Positions 1 through 8,940 of a stretch of 64,000 bases of DNA are shown here, in pieces. Under the pieces are notes generated by a model. It was not told the origin of the DNA. It did not search any database and worked only from the letters and a program-made list of their open reading frames with translations. The stretch's first letter is position 1, and every line of letters begins with the position of its first letter. The position numbers and the translations under genes are program-made. The stretch comes from Flavobacterium dankookense (GTDB lineage: Bacteria; Bacteroidota; Bacteroidia; Flavobacteriales; Flavobacteriaceae): the NCBI RefSeq assembly GCF_004362665.1, contig NZ_SNXR01000002.1, positions 1 through 64,000 of the forward strand, read 5' to 3'.

Positions 1-91
1 AGCTATCGGAGAGCGTTATCCAACTGGAGTTTACAACGTAGTTGTTAGCCAAGATGGTAATGCTAAATCATTACGTATGATTAAGAGATAA
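1..91 (+). CDS. C-terminal tail of a T9SS-sorted protein (5' end outside window)
   Basis: The reading frame enters from the left edge and stops with TAA at 89-91. The 29 residues present end in KSLRMIKR, the terminal strand of a T9SS type A sorting domain, which sends the protein across the outer membrane and is then removed. All 91 bases are identical to the last 91 bases of the next gene (4617-4707). This must therefore be the end of a close paralogue arranged in tandem. It is followed by the same kind of terminator. Nothing can be said about the rest of the protein. Confidence 0.75.
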   Translation, partial: AIGERYPTGVYNVVVSQDGNAKSLRMIKR

Positions 92-117
92 GTTTCTCAT
101 TAGAACTTATATAAAGG

Positions 118-147
118 AAACCGCCTCAAGCAATTGAGGCGGTTTTT
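118..147 (+). terminator. Rho-independent terminator of the upstream T9SS gene
   Basis: A 9-bp perfect stem (CCGCCTCAA at 121-129, TTGAGGCGG at 134-142) with a GCAA loop is followed by five T. The stem is the same as in the terminator of the next gene (4736-4767), so the duplicated tail extends in function into the terminator. Confidence 0.9.
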
Positions 148-516
148 GTTTATAACAATATTATTAAATACCTTATTAAAGGTTTGTTAACGAGTATAAT
201 GGTAATTTAACGTTTTTTTTGTGCAACTCACTGATATTAAGTTAAATTTAACTCGATTTCCAAAAATTAATTTCTTATAACTAAAATTATTTAGCGCATT
301 TTATGTGTCTAGTAGTTGTTTATTGTTTAATCTTTTAAATTATAAAATATGAGAAATGATATTTATTCTTCCCGTTAAAAAGTAGTTTAAAATTACTTTT
401 TAAAAATGCTAAAATGCATTTTATTCTTTTAAAAACAAAGTCTCTTTATTTTACGTGCTATATTTTATATGGCTGTTGTTTACTTATCTTAAAAAAATAA
501 TATAAAATCAAATACC
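148..516. other. Gene-free A+T-rich spacer
   Basis: About 370 bp of very A+T-rich sequence lies between a terminator and the start codon of the large T9SS gene. No open frame of useful length, hairpin or convincing TAnnTTTG promoter element was found. The promoter of the next gene is presumably here but is not recognisable. Confidence 0.5.
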
Positions 517-3500
517 ATGAAATATATTACAAATAGAATTTTTATAATTCAGCAAACCAATTTTAGTTTGTTGATAAATTACATTTTGCTTTTTTTGTTT
601 GGTCTTTTTGGAGTTAGTGCTCTTGGACAAACACAAACTTATACGTCAAGTGGTTCATTTACAGTTCCTGCTGGTGTTACCACCGTTCGAGTGCAAGCTT
701 GGGGCGGCGGCGGCGGCGGCGGCGGCGTTAATGGATCAAACTCGCAGACTCGTGCTGGTGGCGGTGGCGGTGGTGGAACTTATACTAACAATAATACTGT
801 TAGTGTAAATCCACTTGGTTCGGCTATAACTGTTACAGTTGGACTAGGCGGACAAGGTGGCGATGATAACTCAGATGGTTCAACAGGAGGAACATCTACA
901 TTTGCTTCTGCAAGTCCTGTAACGGCTGTTGGAGGTAATGGAGGTCAATCAGCAGATGGTTCTCCACAATATGGGAATGGTGGAGCTGTTAGAGTAGGAG
1001 TAACTAATGATGGTGGAGCTGGTTCTGCTGGTACAAGTACCTCAGGAGGAAGAAGTGGTGCTGGTGGTGGTGGAGCAGGTTCTTCTGGTGATGGAGGAAA
1101 TGCTTCTGGAACTACGGGTGGATCTGGTGGATCTGGTGGTGGTGGTGCAGGTGCCAATGGTAGAACTGACAATGGAGATGGTGCTGATGCAAGTAATTTA
1201 GCTGCTGGAGGTGCTGGAGGTAGAAGTACCAGTAATACTGATAGAGACGGAGGAAATGGTTTTAGAGGTCAAGTAATAGTAACTTATACTTGTCCAACGT
1301 ATTCTTTAACAAGTAGTCCAACAGGAAATAATATTTGTACAACTGCTGGAACTTCAACAGTTATTACATTAACTGGTTCTGCGGTTTCTTTGCCCGTAGG
1401 TAATTACACTGTTACTTATAATAGAAGTTTGCCAAATGCAAGTGGTTTGACTGCAACTATGTCTGTAACAACAGCTGGAACGGGAACTTTTACTGCTGTA
1501 GGTTTTACTTCGGCGGGTAATTCTACAATTACTATAACAAATTTAGCATCAGGTGGATGTACAAATTCAATAGGTTCATTAAACACTGTTGTAATTAATG
1601 TTACTTTAGGAGCTACTGCTGCTGCTGGAACTGCTATTTCAACTTGTTATACTTCTGGAGGAATAAATATTACAGCTGGTTCAACTGCAACAAATAACTC
1701 AGGAATTACTTGGACTTCAAGTGGAACAGGAAGTTTTACTGATGCTAATTCATTAACATTATGTGAATATACACCAAGCGTTGATGATATTGCAGCTGGT
1801 TTTGTGACTTTGACATTAACCGCAAGTGGAAATTCTCCATGTGGTGATGTAACTTCAACTAAAATTTTATCATTGTATTCCTCGCCAAGCACAACAGGTG
1901 TTTCTATTTGCCAAGGTGCATCGGGTAGTTTAACGTCAGCTGCACTTAGCGGTGGAGCTTTACAGTTGAATGGTACTTGGGCTGCCACACCTAATGCTGC
2001 TAGACCAGATACAGGAGATAATTCAACTACATGTGATTTTTCATATAGTGGTGGTGCTGATATACGAAATTATACAGCAACAAACTTTCAAGTAAGTACA
2101 ACAGGTAGTTATACGTTTACTATGACACAAAATAACGCTTATGATGGAATGGGATATATTGTGTCTGGTAATTTTACTCCGGGAAGTTGTTCTACAGGAA
2201 CTTTTATAAGAAGAGATGATGATGGAGGTCCAGATGATGAACCACAAATTACTACTAATTTGACAGCTGGGGTCGTTTATACTTTAATTTCTACAACCTA
2301 TTCCACAAGTAGTGGAACGTATATTGGTGATTATCAATGGACAATAACACCACCATCTGGAGGGAAATTATTGCCAGTCGTTGAATGGTATACTGCTTCT
2401 TCTGGAGGAACACTTTTGGGAACTGGAACATCATTCAATCCTGTTGGGGTTGCTGGTTCAGGACTTTCAAATACTAATACATCAGGTACGACAACATTTT
2501 ATGCGGCTAATTCGCTGAATGCATCTTGCGCAAGAACAGCGACTACTTTTGAGATTTTAACCAATGTTACTTATTATGCTGATGCTGATGCTGATGGTTT
2601 TGGAGATGCTTCAATTAGTCAAGTAAGCTGTACAGGTGCTCCAATAATGGCTGGTGGTAATCCTGGGGTTACAAACAGTACCGATTGTAATGATGCTGAT
2701 GGTACTAAAAATGCACAATTTCCTTTCTACGCTGATAATGATGGCGATGGTTTTGGAGTTGGTAGCTTGATAAACGTTTGTGCTATAGATGCATTAACAC
2801 CACCAACTGGTTATTCATTAAATAATACCGATTGTGATGATATTAATATAGCAATAAATGAAACTTTTCCATTCTATGTTGATGCAGACACTGATGGTTT
2901 TGGTGTAGGCAGTTTGGTTGATGTTTGTGCTGTAGATGCATTGACACCACCAATTGGTTATTCCTTAAACAATACTGATTGTGATGATACTAACTTATTA
3001 ATAAATGCAACTTTCCCTTTTTATGTTGATGCTGATCAGGATGGTTTTGGTGTAGGTAGTTTGGTTGATGTTTGTGCTGTCGATGCATTATCGCCACCAG
3101 TAGGTTTTTCGTTAAATAATACAGATTGTGATGATTCTAATGTAGCAATTTATCAACTAGGTGATTTTTATGTTGATGCAGATGGGGATAATTATTCTAC
3201 AAGTGCAACAACTATTGAATTATGTTATGGAGCAACTGAACCAGTTGGTTATAGTATGGTTTCGTTGGGTATTGATTGTGATGATACTAATGTAGCGATT
3301 TATCAATTAGGTGATTTTTATGTTGATGCTGATGATGATAATTATTCTACTAGTGGAACTACTATTGAATTGTGTTATGGAGCAACTGAACCAGCTGGTT
3401 ATAGTCTTTTGAATCTTGGATTAGATTGTGATGATACTATTGCAGCAGTTAATCCTGGTATGGCAGAAATTCCATACGATGGTTTAGATAATGATTGTGA

Positions 3501-4707
3501 CGGTAATTTAGATAATGGTTTCCCACTATTCACATCAACGATGTTAAATTGTGGTTCAACGTTGTCTAATATAGGTTCGTTTATTTCTTGTTTAGGCACA
3601 GCTAATGCTGTTGAATATAAATTTGAGATTACAGGACCAAACGGAACAGTAACTATTGATAGAAATGTTCATTACTTTAGTTTGACACAATTGGCAAACT
3701 ATCAATACGCCACTACTTATTCAGTAAGAGTAATGTTGAGAAGAGCAGGACAAACGAACTTTGTGGGTTATTATGGTGATGCTTGTTTATATTCTACGCC
3801 ACCAGTTACTTCACCAGTTGGAGGAGTTGGTTCAACTCAATTGCAATCTTATTGTGGAGAAAGTTTACCAACCTTAGCAACTTTAATTGCTACAACTAGT
3901 TTACCAGGAGTTACACAATACCGTTTTAGAGTTACTAACACTGAAACAGGAACTGTTCAAACATTGGATAGAAATTTACATTGGTTCTCATTAACTATGT
4001 TAAACGAATTCCACTATGGCACTACTTATTTAGTAGATGTAGCGGTTAGAACAACTGCTCCATTCCCTGCTGAACCTTCTTTTGGAGCGCCATGTACAGT
4101 TACTACACCAGCGTTACCAAGTTTAACGGCTTATTGTGATAGCGTTGTTCCAAACAAAGGAATTATTATTCCAACTAGTAGTTTAAACAGAGCGACTTTG
4201 TATCGTTTTGAAGTAACACGTTATGCTGATGAAACTTTAGAAACTATCTTAAGCACACAACAAATTGATAGAACAAAACACTGGTTTAATTTTAATCTTG
4301 TTACTGATTATGTTCCAAATGGAATATATGGCGTGAGAGTTAGTGTAATGACATCAGGTTCTTTCCCTGGTTCATCAGTTCTAGGTCAGTTCTTATATGG
4401 TGATGCTTGTATTATTATGTCTCCAAATATTGCTAGAGAAGCTACACCAGTTGCAACAAGTAGGTTTGAAGCTGTTGGTTATCCAAATCCATACGATTAT
4501 GAGTTTGGTATCAAATTAGACACTACTAGTGATAGTATGATAAGTATTAGGGTTTATGACATGATTGGAAAACTAATCGAGCAAAGAGAAGTTGCACCAA
4601 CTGACATTCCTGTACAAGCTATCGGAGAGCGTTATCCAACTGGAGTTTACAACGTAGTTGTTAGCCAAGATGGTAATGCTAAATCATTACGTATGATTAA
4701 GAGATAA
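517..4707 (+). CDS. Large T9SS-secreted protein: glycine-rich domain, MopE-type metal-binding repeats, type A sorting domain
   Basis: 1396 aa, predicted to be exported by Sec and then by T9SS to the cell surface or medium. The order is: a signal peptide with a long n-region (cleavage probably after SALG, about residue 37); a glycine-rich domain starting at TFTVPAG-like sequence (about 45-255) with a run of Gly residues; Ig-like segments (about 260-680); and six Asp-rich repeats with the FYVDADxDGFG...NTDCDD pattern typical of the Cu-binding MopE family (about 685-1000). Three similar Cys-containing beta-rich repeats of about 90 aa follow, beginning NCG, YCG and YCD and each containing DR(N/T)xH(W/Y)F. 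A T9SS type A sorting domain occupies the last ~75 residues (YPNPYDYEF...MIKR). The substrate is unknown; metal binding is inferred from the family. The last 91 bp are identical to the gene fragment at 1-91. No ribosome-binding site is visible, as is normal for this phylum. Confidence 0.9.
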   Translation: MKYITNRIFIIQQTNFSLLINYILLFLFGLFGVSALGQTQTYTSSGSFTVPAGVTTVRVQAWGGGGGGGGVNGSNSQTRAGGGGGGGTYTNNNTVSVNPLGSAITVTVGLGGQGGDDNSDGSTGGTSTFASASPVTAVGGNGGQSADGSPQYGNGGAVRVGVTNDGGAGSAGTSTSGGRSGAGGGGAGSSGDGGNASGTTGGSGGSGGGGAGANGRTDNGDGADASNLAAGGAGGRSTSNTDRDGGNGFRGQVIVTYTCPTYSLTSSPTGNNICTTAGTSTVITLTGSAVSLPVGNYTVTYNRSLPNASGLTATMSVTTAGTGTFTAVGFTSAGNSTITITNLASGGCTNSIGSLNTVVINVTLGATAAAGTAISTCYTSGGINITAGSTATNNSGITWTSSGTGSFTDANSLTLCEYTPSVDDIAAGFVTLTLTASGNSPCGDVTSTKILSLYSSPSTTGVSICQGASGSLTSAALSGGALQLNGTWAATPNAARPDTGDNSTTCDFSYSGGADIRNYTATNFQVSTTGSYTFTMTQNNAYDGMGYIVSGNFTPGSCSTGTFIRRDDDGGPDDEPQITTNLTAGVVYTLISTTYSTSSGTYIGDYQWTITPPSGGKLLPVVEWYTASSGGTLLGTGTSFNPVGVAGSGLSNTNTSGTTTFYAANSLNASCARTATTFEILTNVTYYADADADGFGDASISQVSCTGAPIMAGGNPGVTNSTDCNDADGTKNAQFPFYADNDGDGFGVGSLINVCAIDALTPPTGYSLNNTDCDDINIAINETFPFYVDADTDGFGVGSLVDVCAVDALTPPIGYSLNNTDCDDTNLLINATFPFYVDADQDGFGVGSLVDVCAVDALSPPVGFSLNNTDCDDSNVAIYQLGDFYVDADGDNYSTSATTIELCYGATEPVGYSMVSLGIDCDDTNVAIYQLGDFYVDADDDNYSTSGTTIELCYGATEPAGYSLLNLGLDCDDTIAAVNPGMAEIPYDGLDNDCDGNLDNGFPLFTSTMLNCGSTLSNIGSFISCLGTANAVEYKFEITGPNGTVTIDRNVHYFSLTQLANYQYATTYSVRVMLRRAGQTNFVGYYGDACLYSTPPVTSPVGGVGSTQLQSYCGESLPTLATLIATTSLPGVTQYRFRVTNTETGTVQTLDRNLHWFSLTMLNEFHYGTTYLVDVAVRTTAPFPAEPSFGAPCTVTTPALPSLTAYCDSVVPNKGIIIPTSSLNRATLYRFEVTRYADETLETILSTQQIDRTKHWFNFNLVTDYVPNGIYGVRVSVMTSGSFPGSSVLGQFLYGDACIIMSPNIAREATPVATSRFEAVGYPNPYDYEFGIKLDTTSDSMISIRVYDMIGKLIEQREVAPTDIPVQAIGERYPTGVYNVVVSQDGNAKSLRMIKR
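703..726 (+). repeat. GGC trinucleotide microsatellite (8 units) in the glycine-rich domain
   Basis: Eight consecutive in-frame GGC codons encode Gly. Other Gly codons nearby are mostly GGT and GGA, so the run stands out in base composition. Slippage here would change the Gly tract length without a frameshift. Confidence 0.85.
2719..3450 (+). repeat. Tandem DNA repeats encoding metal-binding units (3 x 147 bp, then 2 x 150 bp)
   Basis: Units starting at 2719, 2866 and 3013 are spaced exactly 147 bp (49 codons). Two further units, with GTGATTTTTATGTTGATGC at 3161 and 3311, are spaced 150 bp (50 codons). Within each class the DNA is highly similar, so the repeats grew by recent tandem duplication. 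A more diverged unit precedes them (about 2570-2718). Confidence 0.85.
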
Positions 4708-4735
4708 GTATAGTAAATAAAACTTATAAAAAAAG

Positions 4736-4767
4736 AGACCGCCTCAATTGTTTGAGGCGGTTTTTTG
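4736..4767 (+). terminator. Rho-independent terminator of the large T9SS gene
   Basis: Stem CCGCCTCAA (4739-4747) and TTGAGGCGG (4752-4760) with a four-base loop, followed by six T. The arms are identical to those of the terminator at 121-142. Confidence 0.92.
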
Positions 4768-4812
4768 TTTTTATTAATTAAAAAAAGGATTAGATAAAAT
4801 CTCAAATTAATA

Positions 4813-4845
4813 GATAAAAAAAAATCTCCTTTGAGGAGATTTTTA
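4813..4845 (-). terminator. Rho-independent terminator of the small secreted protein gene
   Basis: Perfect 10-bp stem AAAATCTCCT (4821-4830) and AGGAGATTTT (4834-4843) with a three-base loop. On the minus strand it is followed by a T tract (4813-4820). It lies 5 bp beyond the stop codon of the gene at 4849-5058. Confidence 0.85.
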
Positions 4846-4848
4846 TAT

Positions 4849-5058
4849 TTAAACGTGTTTTCTGTTTTTCTTGAAAGAGTAATATGCAAATATTAAACCT
4901 ACAACTAACAATAAAATTAATTTAGAATTAATTGGAGCAGGTTGTGGGTCAACATCTTCAACGCCACCGCCACCATCGTCGTCTCCTGGTTGTGCAAATG
5001 CAGTAAAATCATATAACATTATAAATGCTAAAAGGGCAAATTTTAATATGTTCTTCAT
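4849..5058 (-). CDS. Small secreted protein with C-terminal membrane anchor (PID-CTERM-like)
   Basis: 69 aa. The N-terminus is a signal peptide (MKNILKFALLAFIMLYDFTAFAQ, cleavage after FAQ at about residue 23). A short acidic/glycine linker (GDDDGGGGVEDVDP) follows, then PAPI and a hydrophobic helix of about 16 residues, ending in a basic tail (KKNRKHV). This tripartite end (proline motif, helix, basic tail) resembles the small Bacteroidota proteins called PID-CTERM, which are thought to be substrates of sorting enzymes; the third motif residue is Asn here instead of Asp. The role is unknown. The gene is a single transcription unit with its own terminator and a -7 element at 5106-5113. It sits downstream of a T9SS gene on the opposite strand. 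Confidence 0.75.
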   Translation of the reverse strand: MKNILKFALLAFIMLYDFTAFAQPGDDDGGGGVEDVDPQPAPINSKLILLLVVGLIFAYYSFKKNRKHV

Positions 5059-5105
5059 AAAAACTTCTATTTCAGTCGGTAAATATAGTAATCATTTTTA
5101 TACTT

Positions 5106-5113
5106 CAAAAATA
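5106..5113 (-). promoter_or_regulatory. Candidate -7 promoter element of the small secreted protein gene
   Basis: The minus strand reads TATTTTTG, a perfect match to the Bacteroidota -7 consensus TAnnTTTG, 48 bp upstream of the ATG. No good -33 element is seen 19 bp further upstream. Confidence 0.5.
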
Positions 5114-5135
5114 TAATTGATTATTTAATGGTTTA

Positions 5136-6725
5136 TTAATCAAATTCAGAGGTGAAAAATAGTTTTACATTTGGGAATTTGCTTTGTGTCATTTGTATGG
5201 TGAAGTCAGAATCAGCTAGGAAAACCAATTGTCCATATTTATCGTGAGCTAAAAACTTTTGTTTGATTCTTTTAAATTCTTTGAACTCTTCACTTTTTGC
5301 ATCATTTGGTTTTACCCAACATGCTTTGTGGACTGGGAAATTTTCATAGCTACACTTTGCGCCATATTCATGTTCTAATCGGTATTGAATAACTTCATAT
5401 TGTAAAGCTCCAACCGTACCAATTACTTTTCTATTATTCATCTCGAGAGTGAAAAGCTGTGCAACTCCTTCATCCATTAATTGATCAACTCCTTTTTCTA
5501 GTTGTTTTGCTTTTAGCGGATCGGCATTATTAATATATCTAAAATGCTCTGGTGAAAAACTTGGAATTCCTTTAAAACTCATCATTTCACCTTCCGTAAG
5601 TGTATCGCCAATTTTGAAATTTCCTGTATCATGAAGTCCAACAATGTCACCAGGATAAGATATGTCTACAATTTCTTTTTTTTCAGCAAAGAAAGCATTC
5701 GGGCTAGAGAATTTTAAATTTTTATTTAATCTAACATGTGTGTATGGTTTGTTTCTTTCAAATGTTCCTGAAACTATTTTTACAAATGCTAATCTGTCGC
5801 GATGTTTTGGATCCATGTTGGCATGAATTTTAAAAACAAATCCAGCCATTTTTTCTTCCTCAGGTTTCACTAGTCGGGTTTCTGACTCTTTTGGTCTTGG
5901 AGATGGAGCAATTTCTATAAAACAGTCCAATAATTCTCTAACTCCAAAGTTGTTCAACGCAGAGCCAAAAAAAACAGGTTGTAAATTACCGTTTAAATAT
6001 TCCTCTCTATCAAACTTTGGATATACTTCGTCGATTAATTCTAATTCTTCTCTGAGTTTTACAGCAGGTTTTTCGCCAATTATTTTTTCTAATTCAGGGC
6101 TTGTAATGTCTGAAAATGCAATCGTATCTTCAATATTCTTACGACTATCACCACTAAAAAGATTGATGTTTTGTTCCCAAATGTTATAAATTCCTTGAAA
6201 ATCATAACCCATTCCAATAGGAAAACTTAAAGGAGTAACGCTTAATTTTAGTTTTTGTTCCACTTCATCCATCAAATCGAAGGCGTCTTTTCCTTCTCTG
6301 TCCAATTTATTGATAAAAACAATCATTGGAATGTTTCGCATTCTACAAACTTCTACTAATTTTTCGGTTTGTTCCTCAACACCTTTTGCTACGTCAATCA
6401 CTACAATTACACTATCAACAGCAGTTAATGTTCTAAAGGTATCTTCGGCAAAATCTTTGTGACCTGGCGTATCAAGAATATTGATTTTCTTGTTTTGGTA
6501 ATTAAACGCAAGTACGGAAGTTGCTACCGAAATTCCTCTTTGACGTTCAATTTCCATAAAATCGGAAGTAGCTCCTTTTTTAATTTTATTGTTTTTAACA
6601 GCTCCAGCTTCTTGAATTGCTCCTCCAAAAAGAAGTAATTTTTCAGTTAAAGTTGTTTTTCCAGCATCTGGATGCGAGATAATTCCAAAGGTTCTTCGGC
6701 GTTGTATTTCTTTTAAAAAACTCAT
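5136..6725 (-). CDS. prfC: Peptide chain release factor 3
   Basis: 529 aa, the usual length for RF3. This translational GTPase removes RF1/RF2 from the ribosome after peptide release. Visible GTPase motifs are the P-loop HPDAGKTT (18-25), the switch I region with RGIS, DTPGH (about 85-89) and NKLD (about 140-143). The C-terminal part has the RF3 pattern GALQYEVIQYRLEHEYG. The gene stands alone on the minus strand. It is divergent from the chaperone operon and has its own promoter (6746-6776). Confidence 0.97.
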   Translation of the reverse strand: MSFLKEIQRRRTFGIISHPDAGKTTLTEKLLLFGGAIQEAGAVKNNKIKKGATSDFMEIERQRGISVATSVLAFNYQNKKINILDTPGHKDFAEDTFRTLTAVDSVIVVIDVAKGVEEQTEKLVEVCRMRNIPMIVFINKLDREGKDAFDLMDEVEQKLKLSVTPLSFPIGMGYDFQGIYNIWEQNINLFSGDSRKNIEDTIAFSDITSPELEKIIGEKPAVKLREELELIDEVYPKFDREEYLNGNLQPVFFGSALNNFGVRELLDCFIEIAPSPRPKESETRLVKPEEEKMAGFVFKIHANMDPKHRDRLAFVKIVSGTFERNKPYTHVRLNKNLKFSSPNAFFAEKKEIVDISYPGDIVGLHDTGNFKIGDTLTEGEMMSFKGIPSFSPEHFRYINNADPLKAKQLEKGVDQLMDEGVAQLFTLEMNNRKVIGTVGALQYEVIQYRLEHEYGAKCSYENFPVHKACWVKPNDAKSEEFKEFKRIKQKFLAHDKYGQLVFLADSDFTIQMTQSKFPNVKLFFTSEFD

Positions 6726-6745
6726 ATTTTTTTATAAATAGTTTG

Positions 6746-6776
6746 CAAAAATACGACTTATTTCTTCATCTAGAAA
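6746..6776 (-). promoter_or_regulatory. Promoter of prfC
   Basis: The minus strand reads TTTC (6776-6773), a 19-nt spacer, then TATTTTTG (6753-6746). This is the Bacteroidota layout with one change in the -33 element. The predicted transcript starts near 6741, about 15 nt before the ATG at 6725. Confidence 0.7.
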
Positions 6777-6848
6777 AGTTCCGAGAAATCATTGGTTAAT
6801 TGTGATACATTTTGTGTTAATAAAATTTTGTTAATACTAACCTTGAGA

Positions 6849-6879
6849 TTTGTTTAATATAATTGAATTGTTACTTTTG
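6849..6879 (+). promoter_or_regulatory. Consensus Bacteroidota promoter of the parvulin operon
   Basis: TTTG (6849-6852), a 19-nt spacer, then TACTTTTG (6872-6879): a perfect match to TTTG-N19-TAnnTTTG. Transcription should begin near 6884, so no start codon upstream of that can be used. This rules out the longest open frame and supports a start at 6937-6973. Confidence 0.8.
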
Positions 6880-6972
6880 TTGATTGTTATTGCACAAAAT
6901 GACATCCTATCAAAAAAGATAATTTTAATAAAATTTATGAAAACCATTTTTAATAGAAACAACTTAATGGAA

Positions 6973-8940
6973 ATGAAATTGAAACAACTGCTTTTCGGAT
7001 TTTTATTTTTAATGACAACGGTGCTTTTTGCTCAAAAAAATACAAAAGAAGTATTGTTTACTGTCAATGAAAAACCATACTACACCGAAGAATTTTCAAG
7101 AGTTTATAAAAAGAATTTGGATTTAGTAAAAGACGAATCTCAAAAAGATTTAGACCAATATTTAGAATTATTTATTGGATATAAGTTAAAAGTAAATAAA
7201 GCTTATAAATTAGGTTTACAAAATAATGAAACCTATAAAAATGAACTAAAATCGTATCGTTCGCAACTAGCTAAAAATTATTTCAACGATACAAAAATTA
7301 CTGAAGAACTTATTGAAGAAAGTTATAATCGTTTGCAGAAAGAAGTAAAAGCATCACACATTTTAATTCTTGTTGACGAAAATGCCTCAGTCGAAGATAC
7401 TTTAAAAGCCTATAAAAAAATTAAAGAAATCAAGGATAGAATTTCAAAAGGTGAGGATTTTGATGCTTTGGCTTCTCAACTTTCTGAAGATCCATCAGCC
7501 AAAGAAAATAAAGGTGATTTAGGCTATTTTACTGCTTTTAGAATGGTTTATGCTTTTGAAAATGCTGCTTTTACAACTCCAATTGGTTCTGTTTCTAAAA
7601 TTTTTAGAACACGTTTTGGGTATCATATTCTAAAAGTGACTGATGTTAGACCAAACAGAGGAGAAGTTACTGTAGCTCATATCATGATTTTAAATCCAAA
7701 ACCTGAAGATACAGATCAAGATAAAGCAAAAAATACCATCAACGATTTATACAAAAAAATTAATCAAGGCGAAAAATTTGAAGAAATTGCTAAACAATTC
7801 TCCGAAGATAAATCATCGTCTGCAAAAGGTGGTGTTTTAAACAAATTTGGTTCTGGTCAATTGAGTTCTACAGAGTTCGAGAATGTTGCTTTTTCGCTTA
7901 AAAATCCTAACGACATTTCGCAACCGTTTCAATCACAATTTGGTTGGCATATTGTAAAACTTATCGAAAGACATCCAGTAAAAACATTGGATGAAATGAA
8001 GCCAGAGTTAGAAAATAAAATTGGTAAAGACGATCGCTCTAGAAAAATTACAGCTTCGTTAAACGAAAAACTTAGAAAAAAATATACCCATAAAAAAGAC
8101 AACAAACAGTTTGCTGCTATTTCAAAGTTAGTAACAAATGATTTTTATGACGCAAAATGGACTTTGCCAGCCAATGCAAAAGACTTTACTTCACCAATTT
8201 TAACTATAGATAATAAAAAAGTTGAAGGAAAAACATTCTTAGAATACATTGAAAAACAACAAAAAGCTCCAAACAATGTTAAGCCATTAGCAAGAATGTT
8301 AGACAATGCATATAATGCTTTTTTAGACGAACAGTTGAAAAATTATTATGACGAAAATTTAGAAAACGAATTTGCTGATTTTGCTCATGTAATGGACGAA
8401 TATCGTGATGGATTATTGCTTTTCGACTTGATGGAAAAAGAAATTTGGGAACGTTCAAAAACAGATACTATTGGATTGCAAAATTTCTACGGTTCACACA
8501 AATACAATCATATGTGGAAAAAAAGAGTAGAAGCAACTGTCATTTCTTCAACCAAAAAAGATATGATAGATAAAGTTGTTTCTATGTTGAAAAAAGGTAC
8601 TTCGGCACAAGAAATTAAAGATAAATTAAATACAAAAGAAGTTGTAAACGTGATGATTAATTCTAATGTTTATGAAGAAGGAAACAATTCTTTACCTAAA
8701 GAAACAAAATTTGAAGTTGGCATTTCACCAGTCGTAAAAGAAGGAGAATATTATTTTGTTACTAAAGTAGATAAAGTTTTGCCAGAAGGTGTTAAAACTC
8801 TTGAAGAATGTAAAGGAAAATTAACCAACGAATACCAACAATATCTTGAACAAAGATGGGTTGATGATCTAAAACAAGAGTTTAACATTAAGGTAAACAA
8901 AGACGTTTTTGAAAAAGTCAAAAAAGAATTAAAACAATAA
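6973..8940 (+). CDS. Periplasmic peptidyl-prolyl isomerase/chaperone with two parvulin domains (SurA/PrsA-like)
   Basis: 655 aa from ATG 6973, chosen because it gives a compact signal peptide (MKLKQLLFGFLFLMTTVLFAQ) and lies downstream of the promoter at 6849-6879; ATG 6967 and 6937 are alternatives. After an N-terminal helical chaperone region come two PpiC/parvulin rotamase domains. The first runs from about VKASHILI to FGYHILKV, the second from VTVAHIMI to FGWHIVKL; both carry the HIxI...GDLG(Y)F...FGxHIxK pattern. A long C-terminal helical part follows. The protein presumably escorts outer membrane proteins through the periplasm. It is the first of three tandem genes of this type; the next ATG follows the stop codon directly. 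Confidence 0.9.
   Translation: MKLKQLLFGFLFLMTTVLFAQKNTKEVLFTVNEKPYYTEEFSRVYKKNLDLVKDESQKDLDQYLELFIGYKLKVNKAYKLGLQNNETYKNELKSYRSQLAKNYFNDTKITEELIEESYNRLQKEVKASHILILVDENASVEDTLKAYKKIKEIKDRISKGEDFDALASQLSEDPSAKENKGDLGYFTAFRMVYAFENAAFTTPIGSVSKIFRTRFGYHILKVTDVRPNRGEVTVAHIMILNPKPEDTDQDKAKNTINDLYKKINQGEKFEEIAKQFSEDKSSSAKGGVLNKFGSGQLSSTEFENVAFSLKNPNDISQPFQSQFGWHIVKLIERHPVKTLDEMKPELENKIGKDDRSRKITASLNEKLRKKYTHKKDNKQFAAISKLVTNDFYDAKWTLPANAKDFTSPILTIDNKKVEGKTFLEYIEKQQKAPNNVKPLARMLDNAYNAFLDEQLKNYYDENLENEFADFAHVMDEYRDGLLLFDLMEKEIWERSKTDTIGLQNFYGSHKYNHMWKKRVEATVISSTKKDMIDKVVSMLKKGTSAQEIKDKLNTKEVVNVMINSNVYEEGNNSLPKETKFEVGISPVVKEGEYYFVTKVDKVLPEGVKTLEECKGKLTNEYQQYLEQRWVDDLKQEFNIKVNKDVFEKVKKELKQ

Noticed and set aside
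945..1172. Open frame on the minus strand rich in Pro, opposite the Gly-rich domain
   Set aside because: It is the mirror image of Gly codons (GGN read backwards gives Pro-rich sequence); no promoter or homology signal.
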